DNA of 64,000 bases from Agrocybe praecox. Taxonomy: Eukaryota; Basidiomycota; Agaricomycetes; Agaricales; Agrocybaceae. Positions 44,840 through 56,121 of this stretch are shown here, one piece after another. Numbering within the stretch: the stretch's first letter is position 1; every line of letters begins with the position of its first letter. Below the pieces are notes generated by a model. The model saw nothing but the letters and a program-made list of their open reading frames with translations. It was not told where the DNA came from and did not search any database. The position numbers were made by a program, and so were the translations under genes. The DNA lies in NCBI GenBank assembly GCA_964017145.1, contig OZ024845.1, positions 3,658,001-3,722,000 of the forward strand. Reading direction: 5' to 3'.

Positions 44840-46720
44840 GAATCACTGAAGCTTCACTCGTCGTAGTTCCAAAGTCAGGTCGATTTGGACGGTTAAAATG
44901 AGGCTGGGGATCAATGGTGTACGTCTTCACTCATGTTAACCCGATATTTATTTCATTTTCCTGCTCAGGTAGATTAATTTGGCCCGCCAAAAGGCATCCT
45001 GTTGTGGACATCAGCATGTACATAGTCCCAAATCCCGACATTACCAACCACTGGAGGCGGAAGAAGAACATCTCATCTCGGATGAAGTTGTACTGTTCGA
45101 GTTGCATGAGGAGTGGAATTGGACGTATGTGGAGAGACAGCTGCAGAGAGCTTGCGAAGGGGTACGTTTACCACTGCGGCCTTGACAGACGTGGGGGGAA
45201 GCAAATGCTTGGCGCGATCGCCATTTGATACAAGAGAAAGGGAGGCAAAGGAATGGGTGGTTCCATTTACTTCTAATTTGAGCGTGTATGTTTCTCTCCT
45301 CTTTATATCGTTGTGATGCCTAAAAAATATCTGGTAGTCGATTGAACCTCATGTCAAGCAAAGGGTGCTGGGAAGATTGTGGCATCGGAGGAGACCCACT
45401 GCAACGTCACGTCGGATGTTGATGCAGTCTCTGGTGTCACTGACAGCGGACGGAGGCCACAACGAGCTGAAAACCAGCGCAACAAACCCCTAATAGGACG
45501 AAAAAGCACAGACGAAACGAAAATCCCTTGGAATTGGCATATATTTTCGAGGACTTTCCCGCACCATCCAGAAAGAATAGTCGCAGCAGCTGTGCACTAA
45601 GAAGGCCCTCAGTACTCAGTAGCAAACATGATTAGGACCAGCCGATCGAGTCTGAGGCGTACCCGCTACCTCCTCATCAAAAATTGAAGAAGCTGGTGCA
45701 AGTTAGCCTCGACTGGGATACACGGAACACCCCCATCGCAAAATAACATGTTATCTCCGATGCTTGCTGGGAAGGGGTTCGCCATCGCCACTGTAGTCGT
45801 TGCAGCAAGAAAGTTGGGGTTGATTTGGATGGTTAAAACAACGTTGGGGTTCAATGATGTGACTTCAGTCATGCTAAACTTTTGTTTATCTGATTGAACC
45901 GTTTAGGCGTGTTCGTCTCGCCAGAAAAATTAGCGCCTATTTCCACATCACGAAAATATCGACCACTAGAGATGGAACAAGCGCGTCATGTCGTGCATGG
46001 AAGTCACACCGTTCGGGTTGCATGAGGAGTAGAATTGGACGGATGCGGAGAGCATACGAAGGGGGTCGTTTACTGCTGTGGTCGAATATCACTTTGACAG
46101 AGGTGTGAGTGGGGTTCAAGCGCGAGCGCGGTATGAAAGAAAAGGAGAACGGAAACGAAGGGCAGTGGTGTTCTTTAATTCTAAATTAGACGTGTACATT
46201 TTCCCTCCCTCTCATCGTTGTTATGTCTAAAAGATGTTAGCCAGTCGATCAAACCCCATGTTACGTGCGAGGAAGATTGTGGCATCTCAGGAGGTCTACT
46301 GCAACGTTCTGTTAAATGTTGATACAATTTATGATTCCATTAACTCGCAAACGGAGGGCACGGCGGATCAGAAGCTATCGCGACAAAACAGATTCCCTAT
46401 CAAGACGAGAAAACACAAACGAAAGAAAACCCCTCTGAATTAGCACATTTTTGAGGACGTTCCCACACCATCCAGCACAGATAGTCGCGACAGCCGTGAA
46501 ATAAGAAGACTTTCAGCAACGAACTTGATTAGGACCAGGGCGGCCGACAAGAGGATTGTTCATTCACAACGTTGTTATTCCGACTCCCGAGGTCCGAGAA
46601 ACTCCTCAATGTAATTCAGTCTGAGGCGTACCCGCTACCTCCTCACCGAAACCTGGAGAAGCTGGTATTACAAGTTACCATCCAAGGGTGAGTGTGGTTC
46701 TTCATCGAATGCTGGGATAC
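44840..46720 (+). repeat. Tandem duplication (period about 0.94-0.97 kb) of an unknown decayed gene
   Basis: Two diverged copies follow each other. Matching anchors: GGTTAAAA at 44893 and 45831, GGAAGATTGTGGCATC near 45370 and 46270, CTGAGGCGTACCCGCTACCT at 45652 and 46621. The + frame of copy 1 contains VLLFELHEEWNWTYVERQLQ and a basic stretch; copy 2 has the same elements with shifts. Neither copy has an uninterrupted frame and I do not recognise the family. A third partial unit may start at 46621. Confidence 0.6.
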
Positions 46721-46988
46721 AAGGAAAATAAATCTTTTATTATCTGCACCCATCTTTGGTAGATATATTTATTTAGATTCATGTTAAGACACTGTCCAGG
46801 GTAGACACGAAAATAATGATGATTATCCCGTACAAAAGTTGAATACGACAAAATTCCTAACAAAAAATTGTCTTAAGGGATACAAAGTCATCCCACTTCT
46901 CCATCGACTCAGTGACAAGAGAAGGTTTTCGGAGTCTCTTGAGGTTGATTAGATGGACAAAAGTTGAGGAGTGCATTGCGACGTAAAG
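46721..46988. other. Intergenic DNA
   Basis: Nothing is recognised. Confidence 0.3.
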
Positions 46989-47324
46989 TCATACCTCGCG
47001 ACTGGAAGAAATCATTTGACTGAGTGCCGCACACCAACAGCCGATCCATCTCGTTGAACGCTCCCTGGCTGAGCGATAGATACTAAGCGTCCGTCTGCTA
47101 ATGGTTGAAGCTGAAGGCCAGGGCCAGGAGAGACGAGGTCGAAGTTGTGGAAGGCGGCGCAAATATCCTTGAAAGATAGTGATGGTTCTTCCTTGCGAGG
47201 CCGCAGTCAACCATTTTTCAAATAACGCATTAATTTGAGATGAAGATGAGGAGCGACACGACTCACCAGGCGTACTATACAATACCGTCAGTATCACTAG
47301 CATATAACTTGCGACCACCTGCAT
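46989..47324 (-). pseudogene. Secreted protein fragment, possibly sialidase-like
   Basis: The minus frame starts MQVVASYMLVILTVLYSTPG, a plausible signal peptide. In another frame the same strand gives AFHNFDLVSPGPGLQLQP, then DGRLVSIAQPGSVQRDGS. The VSPGPGxQL...GRLV pattern resembles the start of BNR/sialidase domains, where Gly-Pro-Gly-x-Gln-Leu precedes Gly-Arg-Leu-Val. The two frames do not connect without a shift. The further minus-strand pieces at 47575-47860 (WAAFFPSICDTHQLSS and others) may belong to it but are unrecognisable. Low confidence. Confidence 0.3.
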
Positions 47325-49088
47325 ATTTCAGGAGGTGTTAAGTTTCTCGATAGTACCAAGGCCATCGAAATGACACTATAAGGTGGCCCAGGATCCGGTG
47401 CCTTGAAATTAAGCCCAAACACATCGCTTATATTGACCAATAATTCATCGATGTTGAAATGTTGACGGCCGTAACTGATTCGTCAAATACAGGCCAATGC
47501 CAGCGACACACCTATACAGGGCAGTGCGGGTACAGTGCTCACGAAAGCTTCCGTGGTGTTTTCTGCAACTTTGGTTAGGGTGACTTGCATCGTAAACGTG
47601 AGGAAGAGAGCTGGTGGGTGTCGCAGATAGAAGGAAAGAAGGCTGCCCAACCGGAGTCGCTTAAGTGGTCGTGGGGTGTGTTCAATCTGGTCCGGAGGTC
47701 GATGTACGTTTCTGTGCTACCGGAAGTAGGTTGAGGGTGTCTTGACGCTGGTGAAGAAGGCGGTACCGAAGTACCAGAGGCTTTTGCCATGGAGTACCCA
47801 GAAAATGTACGTGATTTGGAAACCAAACCCGCGTCTGGGAGAGCGGGAGTGTATGCCATAGCATCATTAGCCCGTCTTGACCAGGACTCTTCATTGAGGG
47901 AAATTAGGAAAGTAATTGAACAATAAAGAGAAAACGCAGGCGTACCCGGACAGAAAAAGCGTGATATTGTATGCCCGCCTCCTATACCCTAGCCCGTGCA
48001 CCTCTGAATAGTACTCATCCTCCTGAAGAAGACTGATTATGCAGGTCAGGCAATCCCGGTGATTGCAGTCGTAATTGAAAACTAGATAATGGTCAGTAAG
48101 TGCAACAAATTAGTGTACCACGGAACGTTCGAACGCACCGGAATTTCCTTGAGTCCCTACGAGAGCCACTTGGTAAACAGAATTGCTAAACACTTGAGAA
48201 TCTCCACCAGTTCGTGCTGTGTCTAATAACAGAAGAGAAATGACTGGTGTCATCATCGGACCTCGGGCCTCAAATAAAAGGAACAAGCTACCCACCATTT
48301 CGAAGGAACGGGACGAACGAATATCACCCGCTGAAGTTAAATTCACAGTATTGAATGGCAGCGCCGCTCACAACATGGTCGGAGAAGTCAATGGTCAATA
48401 TTCCGTTGATGGTTGCTTCGAAGTTCGTGTATCGTGCTCCGTTCCTTTTGACCGACAAGGATACCGGGTTTCACCTGAGAAAGATTGCTGAGAAATGACT
48501 TGCGGCACTTCAAGTTCAAGCTTTAAAGCTACAAAGCTACAAGTGCGGTGGCGAGGTATACCAAACGTCAACAAGTGGTAGTTGGTTCCAATGGAAGATG
48601 TTACAATGCATAGCTACCGTAGGTGCTGCTTTGGCGCTACCGGCGGAGATCCTAGAAATAATGCATAGATAGAGGGAGCAGAGAAGCCGATTTGAAGCCC
48701 GAAGCTTTGAAGATTCATGTTACTGCATCGAAGTTGTGGTATTGAAAGTTGTTTAATGCGAACGTCTAGCACCATGGCCAGCAAATATCCGGATCGATTC
48801 AGGGGTGAGAAAAAGATAACTCCGGTTCATGATCGGGAGCATGCCGAAACATGCCGAGGCTACTATGTACGTTGGAGTAAGTTGGCTGTCGAACTTGTAC
48901 ATCGTCTGCACTTAGTAAGTCAATAGTACGTAGTTTCTTATAATTGTCAGTTGTACGTGTATTTTTATACAGCATAGTGATTCAAAATATTAATATTATG
49001 AACCAGATGAATCGCAATTAGTAACACCCCCCTTTTAAAACTCAGCTAAACAGGTCGTCAAGGTTCGATACCTCATTTGACGGCCACC
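47325..49088. other. Degenerate sequence
   Basis: The minus strand at 48380-48460 gives a protein-like stretch, TIDFSDHVVSGAAIQYCEFN, in isolation. No connected gene is seen. The last 200 bp are AT-rich and precede the small secreted-protein candidate. Confidence 0.3.
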
Positions 49089-49496
49089 ATGAACAACGGT
49101 TTATTCCTCCTTCTGCTTGTCATCATCGCCTCGGTCTCGAATAAATTCGAAGCAGTGTCCGCCTGGGACGAAGCCACTACCCATCGGAGGGAATGTGAAG
49201 GACGTGCCTGCAGAAGCAGTTTAGAAGGTGTTAGACGTACGTCCGATGAGGTTCCAGATATTTAATCATGGACTCATCTACGCGCAGCTGTATTTAAAGA
49301 GAGCGTGAGCTTACGAGGGAGCAAGCCTTTTTTTTCCCTTTTACCCATATCAATTTCTGATAGAGCGTCTTGTGAATTAGTTGGCCCATTCTCATCTCGT
49401 ATCACGAGAAGGATGCTCACGCATGTCTCCGGCACATATGTTTTATCCATGCATATGGGAGATAATTACCGCCATAATGCAATGAACCTACCGTGA
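49089..49496 (+). CDS. Small secreted protein candidate
   Basis: Two exons, 49089-49236 and 49288-49496, are joined by a 51-nt intron with a GTACGT donor and a GCGCAG acceptor, giving 118 residues. The ATG stands in an ideal initiation context (GCCACCATG). Residues 3-17 (NGLFLLLLVIIASVS) form a strong signal-peptide core with likely cleavage near AVSA-WDE. The mature part is short and basic with only three Cys (ECEGRAC near residues 38-43 and DRASCELVG) and no domain I recognise. It could be an effector-like or hydrophobin-unlike secreted peptide. Codon use and the neighbourhood of pseudogenes do not exclude a chance open frame. Confidence 0.45.
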
Positions 49497-50169
49497 AACG
49501 AGTTCACACAGATGTGAATACTATGCAAGTGTACGGTCGTAATTGCTTTCCTTCAGGCTAGCTCAGAGCCATGTCAACGTTCAAATTATCATGATTTACC
49601 ACACATTACCTGGTTCTTCCGACTGATACTTGTATCTAGATATTCTTGACATCGATAGAGATTTAAAAAAAGCAGTCATCATAGTCAATCTCTCGATACA
49701 TAGAACTCAACACTTCTGAGTGCAAAGTTTGTGACATTATATTATCGCAGCCTTTCGCGGAGGGAATATTTGTAAATATGTCTCAGCAAGATGATTTATG
49801 CATCCGGCTCCTCTGGAGAAGAGCACTATTGAGCTATTCTACTCTAAATTTCTGTGGGCGATATGAATGTTCGGTACTTCTATTTTCTGCTTATGCAGCG
49901 TAGATCAGACAGCGCTTAATCATGAAGCATGGACAGATAAATCGATAATATGCAATTGCTCTACGGTTAGAATCAGCTTGAACCTCTGCGACAGAAAGTT
50001 AAATACAGGGAAACGAAGCAAATTATCGCGCACACGGTAGAAATATAGTTCGAGATAACATAATTTCACGGTCATTTTATCACTGGATGGATACATAGAA
50101 AAACTTCCCGTTTGAATAATTATTTTTTTAGCCCAAGTTTCTCCTTAACTGTGATGGGATCCGTTTCAT
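49497..50169. other. AT-rich intergenic DNA
   Basis: No coding sense. It separates the + strand secreted-protein candidate from the minus-strand MYND gene (convergent). Confidence 0.35.
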
Positions 50170-51057
50170 TCACCTCCTCAATAAGCACAGATCCCATCCA
50201 GAGTCAGGTCCACCAAGTGCAGCACTATCTTTCTTGCTGATGTTTCTCCATCGGTCTACATTAGGGTCATTCCACTGCAGAAAACGCGCCCTTTGCAACT
50301 CCCCTTCACTATTGACCATGAGGAGAAGGAATCTGAGCCTCGTGTAATCGTCCGGATCAATTGTAACTTCCAGCTCGGGGTAATCTCTTCTGATATCAGA
50401 CAAAGGCTCGACGGAAGCGCGAAGTACCTGCGCAGGTATTGATCAGTTTGAACACAGCGACATAATTAGGCAGCAAAATGACCTTGAATTGGTGATATGT
50501 TTCTTCCGCTGAAAGGTGTGGTAGAACGATAATCTGCATGCTGGAGAGACAAGGTATATCTAATGGTTAGCCCCCGTTTCTAGCGTGAAAAAGGAATTAA
50601 TCGCACCAATGAGTCATCACTCTTTCACGAGGATGATTGGCAAGGTCTAATGATATCCTCGTCCAGACCGTGAAACAAGCCCTCCAGTACTGCATCCATC
50701 GAGATAGGATACGATCAACTTCGATTAGCTCTTGCCTAGACCGATCGCTTGCGGCTTCCGTTGCGTCTTCTCGAGTACCATTCGAGGCAGTGAGAGAAGG
50801 GTGGATTCTACAGCTTTGCTTGTGCGTAGCTCTCCAGGACGCGGACTGGCACTTCTTCGACTTCAGTCGTTGATAATTAGCTGGGCCCTATGGATGAAAA
50901 GAAAAAGAAAAGCCCACACAGTACGTCACTAGCCTGGGTTTTGTCAGAGGTAAGTCTTGCGAAGGAGGAACCACTAAGATACTCACAAGCATCTAGAGCA
51001 TCGCTTGATTTTGCTCCCTGGAAGCTCCTTGTTGCAATAATAGCACGTGTAAAGCAT
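50170..51057 (-). CDS. MYND-type zinc finger protein, one exon junction unresolved
   Basis: Minus-strand exons: 51057-50987 with MLYTCYYCNKELPGSKIKRC and SRC (first half of a MYND finger, CxxC...CxxC); from 50887 a piece with SKKCQSASWRATHKQSC (second half), running through RILSRWMQYWRACFTVW; a 5' extended piece MQIIVLPHLSAEETYQFK; and the last exon to 50170 with LEVTIDPDDYTRLRFLLLMV and a charged tail. This layout is common for short fungal MYND proteins of unknown role. Later junctions close in frame. The first intron (GTGAGT...CATAG) leaves two bases that do not match the next frame, and the expected YC pair before SKKCQ reads LK, so the finger may be damaged. Whether this is a gene in early decay or a mis-modelled splice is open. 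Confidence 0.55.
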
Positions 51058-51171
51058 TCGGGAGAGACACTGGTGGAAGTCCCTAAGAAAGCGACGATGG
51101 CTTAGGGACGTCGCCCTCAGCTTCTTCAGTGTGAGAATCCGTTGCCGGTGTAATGCCGTTACAGTTGCCAA

Positions 51172-54119
51172 TTGAAAGGTAGAAGTATAAGATAATGTCT
51201 AATTTTGATTTGATTTCAAGACCCTTACCCACACCTGCGAGATACTCAACTTTAATGAATCAAAAACTTGGTAGCGCAGATACACAAGAAAGCATCATAG
51301 TAGAGGACATTGCAGGTTAGGCACAATGAACGGGAACGTTACACAACAATGTTTGGATGACGTGGCGGTGCTCGGGTCAATCGGCATGACGTCACCTTTA
51401 CACAATCCCATCAATAACGCGCAAAATAACGCGTCTGGGCCAGCCTGGGAACATCAACTTTTTAGAAAATGTGCGAAAATCCATGATTTCAGAGTTCAGG
51501 TTGCCTGAAAACCCAAACTCGTGGTTTTTCGCCGGTTTTTGGGTGAAGCAAAAAGTTTGGCATTGATGTGAATTGGGTTGAAGTCATTAAACAGTATCTC
51601 ATGGATTAATTACAATTGGTATATATTATAATTCTGATCGAGCAAGAAATTCTGAAAACATTCGTCATTCAGTGCGACATCATCACATCAATTGAAGGAG
51701 GAAAGGGAAAGGAAGTGCAACGAGGGGGGGGATATGATATAAAAATGAGGGGAGAGAAGAGTGGGCGCGAATGGGAGGTACTTGGCTAGTGGATCACCCG
51801 ACCAGTGGAGAGGTGTGCAAGGAAGCGGAGAGACGGTATAAACAGAGAGGGGGATGAAATTTGAATATGGCATGATGTTTAGCAAGAAAGGAGGAAGTGA
51901 AACAATGTGAACCGGAAATGCGGAGACGTGCGCATGCGTGACTGGCTCCTGCCCAAAGCACCTACACCGCTCCAAGACCAAACACCGTTCATCCCCAAAA
52001 GAGATCGTAGTTCTAAAGAACCCCGCTATTCACATACTCGCAAGTGAAGGGAGAGGCCAACCGGATAAGGACGCCACACCATCCACAGAATCCCAAACGA
52101 GATAAACATGTTATACGCGAGTCCGGGGGTAAGCCGAATATCACGATGAAGCATATGAGCCAGTGTCATGCGAGGCCTCTGAGCGGGGCTTTGAATCGTC
52201 GAGGAGGATGCATTCGGGGTCTAGTTCTTGGTTTATGTGGCCTTTGAGGAAAACCTGGAGGATATTTAGTGGGGTGGACCGCTCCCTGTGATTTCGTTGC
52301 ACATATATTATCCGCATAAGTACATCCATGAATCTGGGAAGAGGTTAGTGGGGTGAGGAAGAAGCAAGGAAGAAGGATGATCAAGTGGAGAGTGGGGCGT
52401 ACAGCAAAGTTCAGGATCAAACTTGGACGGGAAAAATCCAAGTCGGCAACAAGCTCAACACAGATCGACGGCGTCATCATTGGAGCTGGCGAGGAGGAAT
52501 TCTTTAAACACCACGGACCACCGAGGGCACCTACTTACCACTGGCGTTGTGGCAGTGCAGTCTGGCCGGCTGCCCGATCCGTAGTCTAGATTAGATTAGA
52601 TACATTACCTGTATGACAGCGCCGCGTCCATAGCCAAATCCAATCATCCTTTGCCCACTACCGCCATCGTGCAAGGCTGCTCGACGCGCTTGCGAGCCCA
52701 CCTACGCCATACAGCTACATACTGGACTTCTCCAACGTGCACACCGTCTTCCAACCCAACCCATCCCAAAGGTCCAAGAACAAAACGAAAAAATATCGAA
52801 CAAAAGAAGAAAACTCACCCAGTCCCAACCACCGACCTGTCTCTCCAGCGTATGCCCAGCGCTTTCGTTGTCCCCATCCACACAGACAGTTTTAACACTT
52901 ACCATTCTTCTTACTCACGTGCAGCAGACGCATTCAGTGGACGACCAAGAATGATTTATGACAGCTTATGAGGCGATCAATAAGTTGAAGCGGTGCATGA
53001 TTGACATGGGATTATAATATCTATATTAATATTATTCTAGGCATATAATACGCATGAATTTAGACGCGGAAGTCCTTGTTTTGCCCTTCTTCCCTGTCAT
53101 TCACACCTTGGGCTCCAAGTTTATCACGACAAAAATAAGATACAACATCGTGCAAATGAATTGAAGGGTCTCTTCCCCTACGGATATGTCTGTCCACACC
53201 CCCCGCATCAGAGTGACCATATAGGTACAACATGAGCATCACTCCCGACTTTCGACCTCTCATAATTCTTATCCTTGTCTTTGTGCACCACGCACTTATA
53301 AACGAGTACACAACCATTGGTACGTGAGTATATGCTAATGGAAACACAATACCTGACGTTGAAAAATTCTGGGTTATTTTCCCAATAATAGCAAACGCTC
53401 CAAAACCAGCTACCCCATTCCAAGTTCTATTTCCTCAGACGCACTGAATAATGTACGTTATTTCCTAAACGTAAGTCAAGCGGAAATATGAGGCAGAAAG
53501 AAAGAAAGAGTTGGCGCAAGGAATCCTGGTATTCCATTTTCTATGGATCTTCGATATCGATGGGACCGAATTATCGTGACATGGCCCCCGGCAGGCCTTT
53601 TCCACAACGGTTTCTGCCTGCATACTATACATTTGAACCAGTCGAAGTTAATTTCCGACTGCGTCTCAATATGCGCCCAAGTTTATCGCAGAAAGGATAC
53701 TAATGACTACATGGAGATTACACCTGTGAGGTCTGATAAATTTAACCTATAACAGTCACGCTGTGCCTGTCAAAACTAGCACATATGTACGGGTCTAAAA
53801 GATCTACAACGCGTAAGTAAGACTTTAGCCATGAGACGTGTTAGCACTTGGCCCCGTCTTGAGGCACCAACGGCAAATTGGAAGGACACTTTAGTGTCAG
53901 GCTCAGAGGTATGTATGTACGCGAATTGAAGTCGTGTTCGACCTCGATTCAACATCAAGTGTCACACATACAGGTGGCGTTGGAACCTGAGTCAATTTGA
54001 ATCGTTTCAGGGACAACTTCTAGTGGATCCCTAGTTCTTGTTCTGGTGCGCTTTCGGCGTACTTTAAATTGACATATCGTAGTATGAAAACGGCCGTAAA
54101 CGGAGACTCATAACTGTTA
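51172..54119. other. Intergenic DNA, no supported gene
   Basis: Several frames of 60-105 codons exist on both strands (for example 51688-51981 and 52166-52480 on the minus strand), but they lack domains, good starts or connecting splice sites. TCTAGATTAGATTAGATAC near 52585 is a short repeat. Nothing convincing is present. Confidence 0.35.
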
Positions 54120-54296
54120 CAGTCAAACCTGTCTTATCCCATAGCTCTCGGTGGACGTCTAAAGCTATGGGTTATTGTAGGGTATGGGTTATTGCAGGTC
54201 AAAATAGCCCTCAACCGAGGATTTGGTGGACAAAAAACCTATGGGATTACGCAGGTTATGGCTTTATACAGTTATGGGATAAGACAGGTTTGACTG
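54120..54296. mobile_element. TA-flanked MITE, 177 bp, perfect 24-bp terminal inverted repeats
   Basis: 54120-54143 (CAGTCAAACCTGTCTTATCC...) is the exact reverse complement of 54273-54296. TA dinucleotides flank both ends (54118-54119 and 54297-54298). CAGTCAAACCT ends with TA target duplications are typical of Tc1/mariner superfamily elements (pogo/Fot1 type). The interior is non-coding with TATGGGTTATTG repeats. Perfect repeats suggest recent insertion or mobilisation by an autonomous relative elsewhere. Confidence 0.85.
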
Positions 54297-54631
54297 TAGC
54301 CTTAAGTTGAATGTCATAACAACCTCAATGGGGATATTTGTGTATATATAACCCGAGTCATAGCCCATAATCGGCGACTAAACGCCTATCCAATTTAACC
54401 ACAATGATCTCGGAGATGATTTAATAATTGTGATGTCCTTTTTGGCTATGTCATGAAACTATTGAAACAGGCGTAAAATTTCCTGACGCCAGGGGACAAG
54501 TTCATCTCGAGAAAGTACATCAAAATCCTGCTGCATGTACCGCGCCACGTATTTAAAGCGTGCACAATCTTGTACATCTTATACCACTTACCCGCTATCT
54601 GACCCCCTCAAGGACAAACTAATCGTAGGAT
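54297..54631. promoter_or_regulatory. Upstream region of the Cys-rich secreted protein gene
   Basis: No exon is visible. A TATA-like TGTGTATATATAACCC lies near 54340, about 290 bp before the ATG. Promoter assignment is by position only. Confidence 0.3.
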
Positions 54632-55935
54632 ATGAAATCCAAAAATCTCCAAATAATATTGATATTCCTCTCTTTTCACCATTCTCTGGCTACATCAAAG
54701 TTGGGTCTTCCTGTATTTGCGGCTACGGTAAGTAGTTATCGTTGTCGTTTAGCATCAAGACTCAAAACCGATTCAATTTATTGTCTCGTCACGCTACTAT
54801 CACTTTATAGGCGAACTGTAGCGCAAACACCACGCCATGTGGTGAACCGCAGGGATCATGTTGCCCGTATGGGTAAGTACTGTTTATATCTCTCCATCTA
54901 TTCGATCCGTCTTCAACTTTTTGCGCCAAAATTTAGGCAAAAATGTACATTTATTCGTGGAATTCCTATCTGCGAATCTCCAGGTGTTCCGTTTACTTCT
55001 GGATTTGACCCCGAGGCCTGTGCAGATCCTTACTTGTGTATGTTTATCTCTTGGCGAGAGTCAGCATGTACATACTTACATGCGACCACAGATAGATGTG
55101 ATGAAAGAGTTGACATGGGGGGGTTCTGCTGTCGTATGTCTCCCCATTTGTACTATACTCCATGGAGTCTGATGTTTTCCCAAAGCTATTGGCTCAACAT
55201 GCTTTCTTGCTACGGGATCTAATAGAGTGACTTGCATCAACGCAGTAGGCACTACCCTGGCTGCCCTTCCTTCAGCAACGACTGGGTACATTCCATCTAC
55301 AACTCCAGTTTCTGGGAGTGATTCCCGAATTTCATACATCCCGGTTGATTCTTGGAGGATTTCCACATCCAATATGAGTTGCACGGAAACCGCGGACTTG
55401 CGCACTACAAATGTCATCAACGCCACCATCTTATTTAATTACACAGGTAAATGAACTTTTTTTTCACCCTAGTACAACGAATCAATCAACCATCATGCAT
55501 CATTTCTGACATCTAGGTCCAAGTATCATGGTACACACAGTGACGTCCACACACGGCGGTGTTTTCTCCCTCGTAGTTGACGGATTCAACACATCGTCTA
55601 TCATTGACACATATGCACTACCCGGTGACACATTACATCCAGCATGTTATCCACGTCAGTTTCCTCCATATGTTGCTGTACCACCGGGTTACCAGAATCG
55701 TACGACTCATAGCCTCAGCCTTGTGTACATTGGTCCATCAGTCAACGCACCGTCTACCGAGAAACAAGAGAATACTGTTGTTCAATTCGATAGTCTATCC
55801 ATTCCCGACTACTCCGTCTCTTCGGCTGGTACGGCTGCTCGGGATTTAGCGAGAAAAATGCTTCCTGAGCGTAGTATGTACCCAGATTCACTCGTCCTCC
55901 TGTTAATGATTGTTATCTTCAATTTGACAATCTGA
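54632..55935 (+). CDS. Cys-rich secreted, probably GPI-anchored protein
   Basis: Six exons (54632-54727, 54811-54872, 54937-55037, 55092-55133, 55228-55446, 55517-55935) join without any frame break into 312 residues. Residues 1-20 are a signal peptide (LQIILIFLSFHHSLA). Residues 33-105 are Cys-rich with CCPYG, PICESPG, FDPEACADPYL and MGGFCC, resembling Agaricomycete secreted proteins with a small disulphide-rich module. The second half (NATILFNYTGPS, GVFSLVVDGFN, PPYVAVPPGYQ, HSLSLVYIG) looks like a beta-sandwich domain of such proteins. The C-terminus ends in SLVLLLMIVIFNLTI, a hydrophobic tail after a polar stretch, fitting a GPI signal. It lies 186 bp upstream of the next + gene. Function unknown. 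Confidence 0.75.
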
Positions 55936-56121
55936 TCGCTTTAAAGTATTTTACGCCACACAATCGTATGGCCGCACTCAACATACTAACCCTAATTTCT
56001 ATACATAGCATCCGTGAGAACTTTATCATTTTATGAAACTTATATTCGATCATGGCTCGTGGGTAGTATTTATGCAGGAGTTTGATTAGTCAAATTTCAT
56101 CAAGTCTACTCTTCCTTACCT

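Noticed and set aside
11525..48500. Sequencing error as the cause of all lesions
   Set aside because: Substitutions at conserved residues, truncations and rearrangements accompany the indels, and flanking NLR, DUF4436 and gypsy genes are free of errors. Not formally excluded without reads.
52141..52589. Overlapping frames of 60-104 codons on both strands
   Set aside because: No domain, no good start context, no connecting introns.
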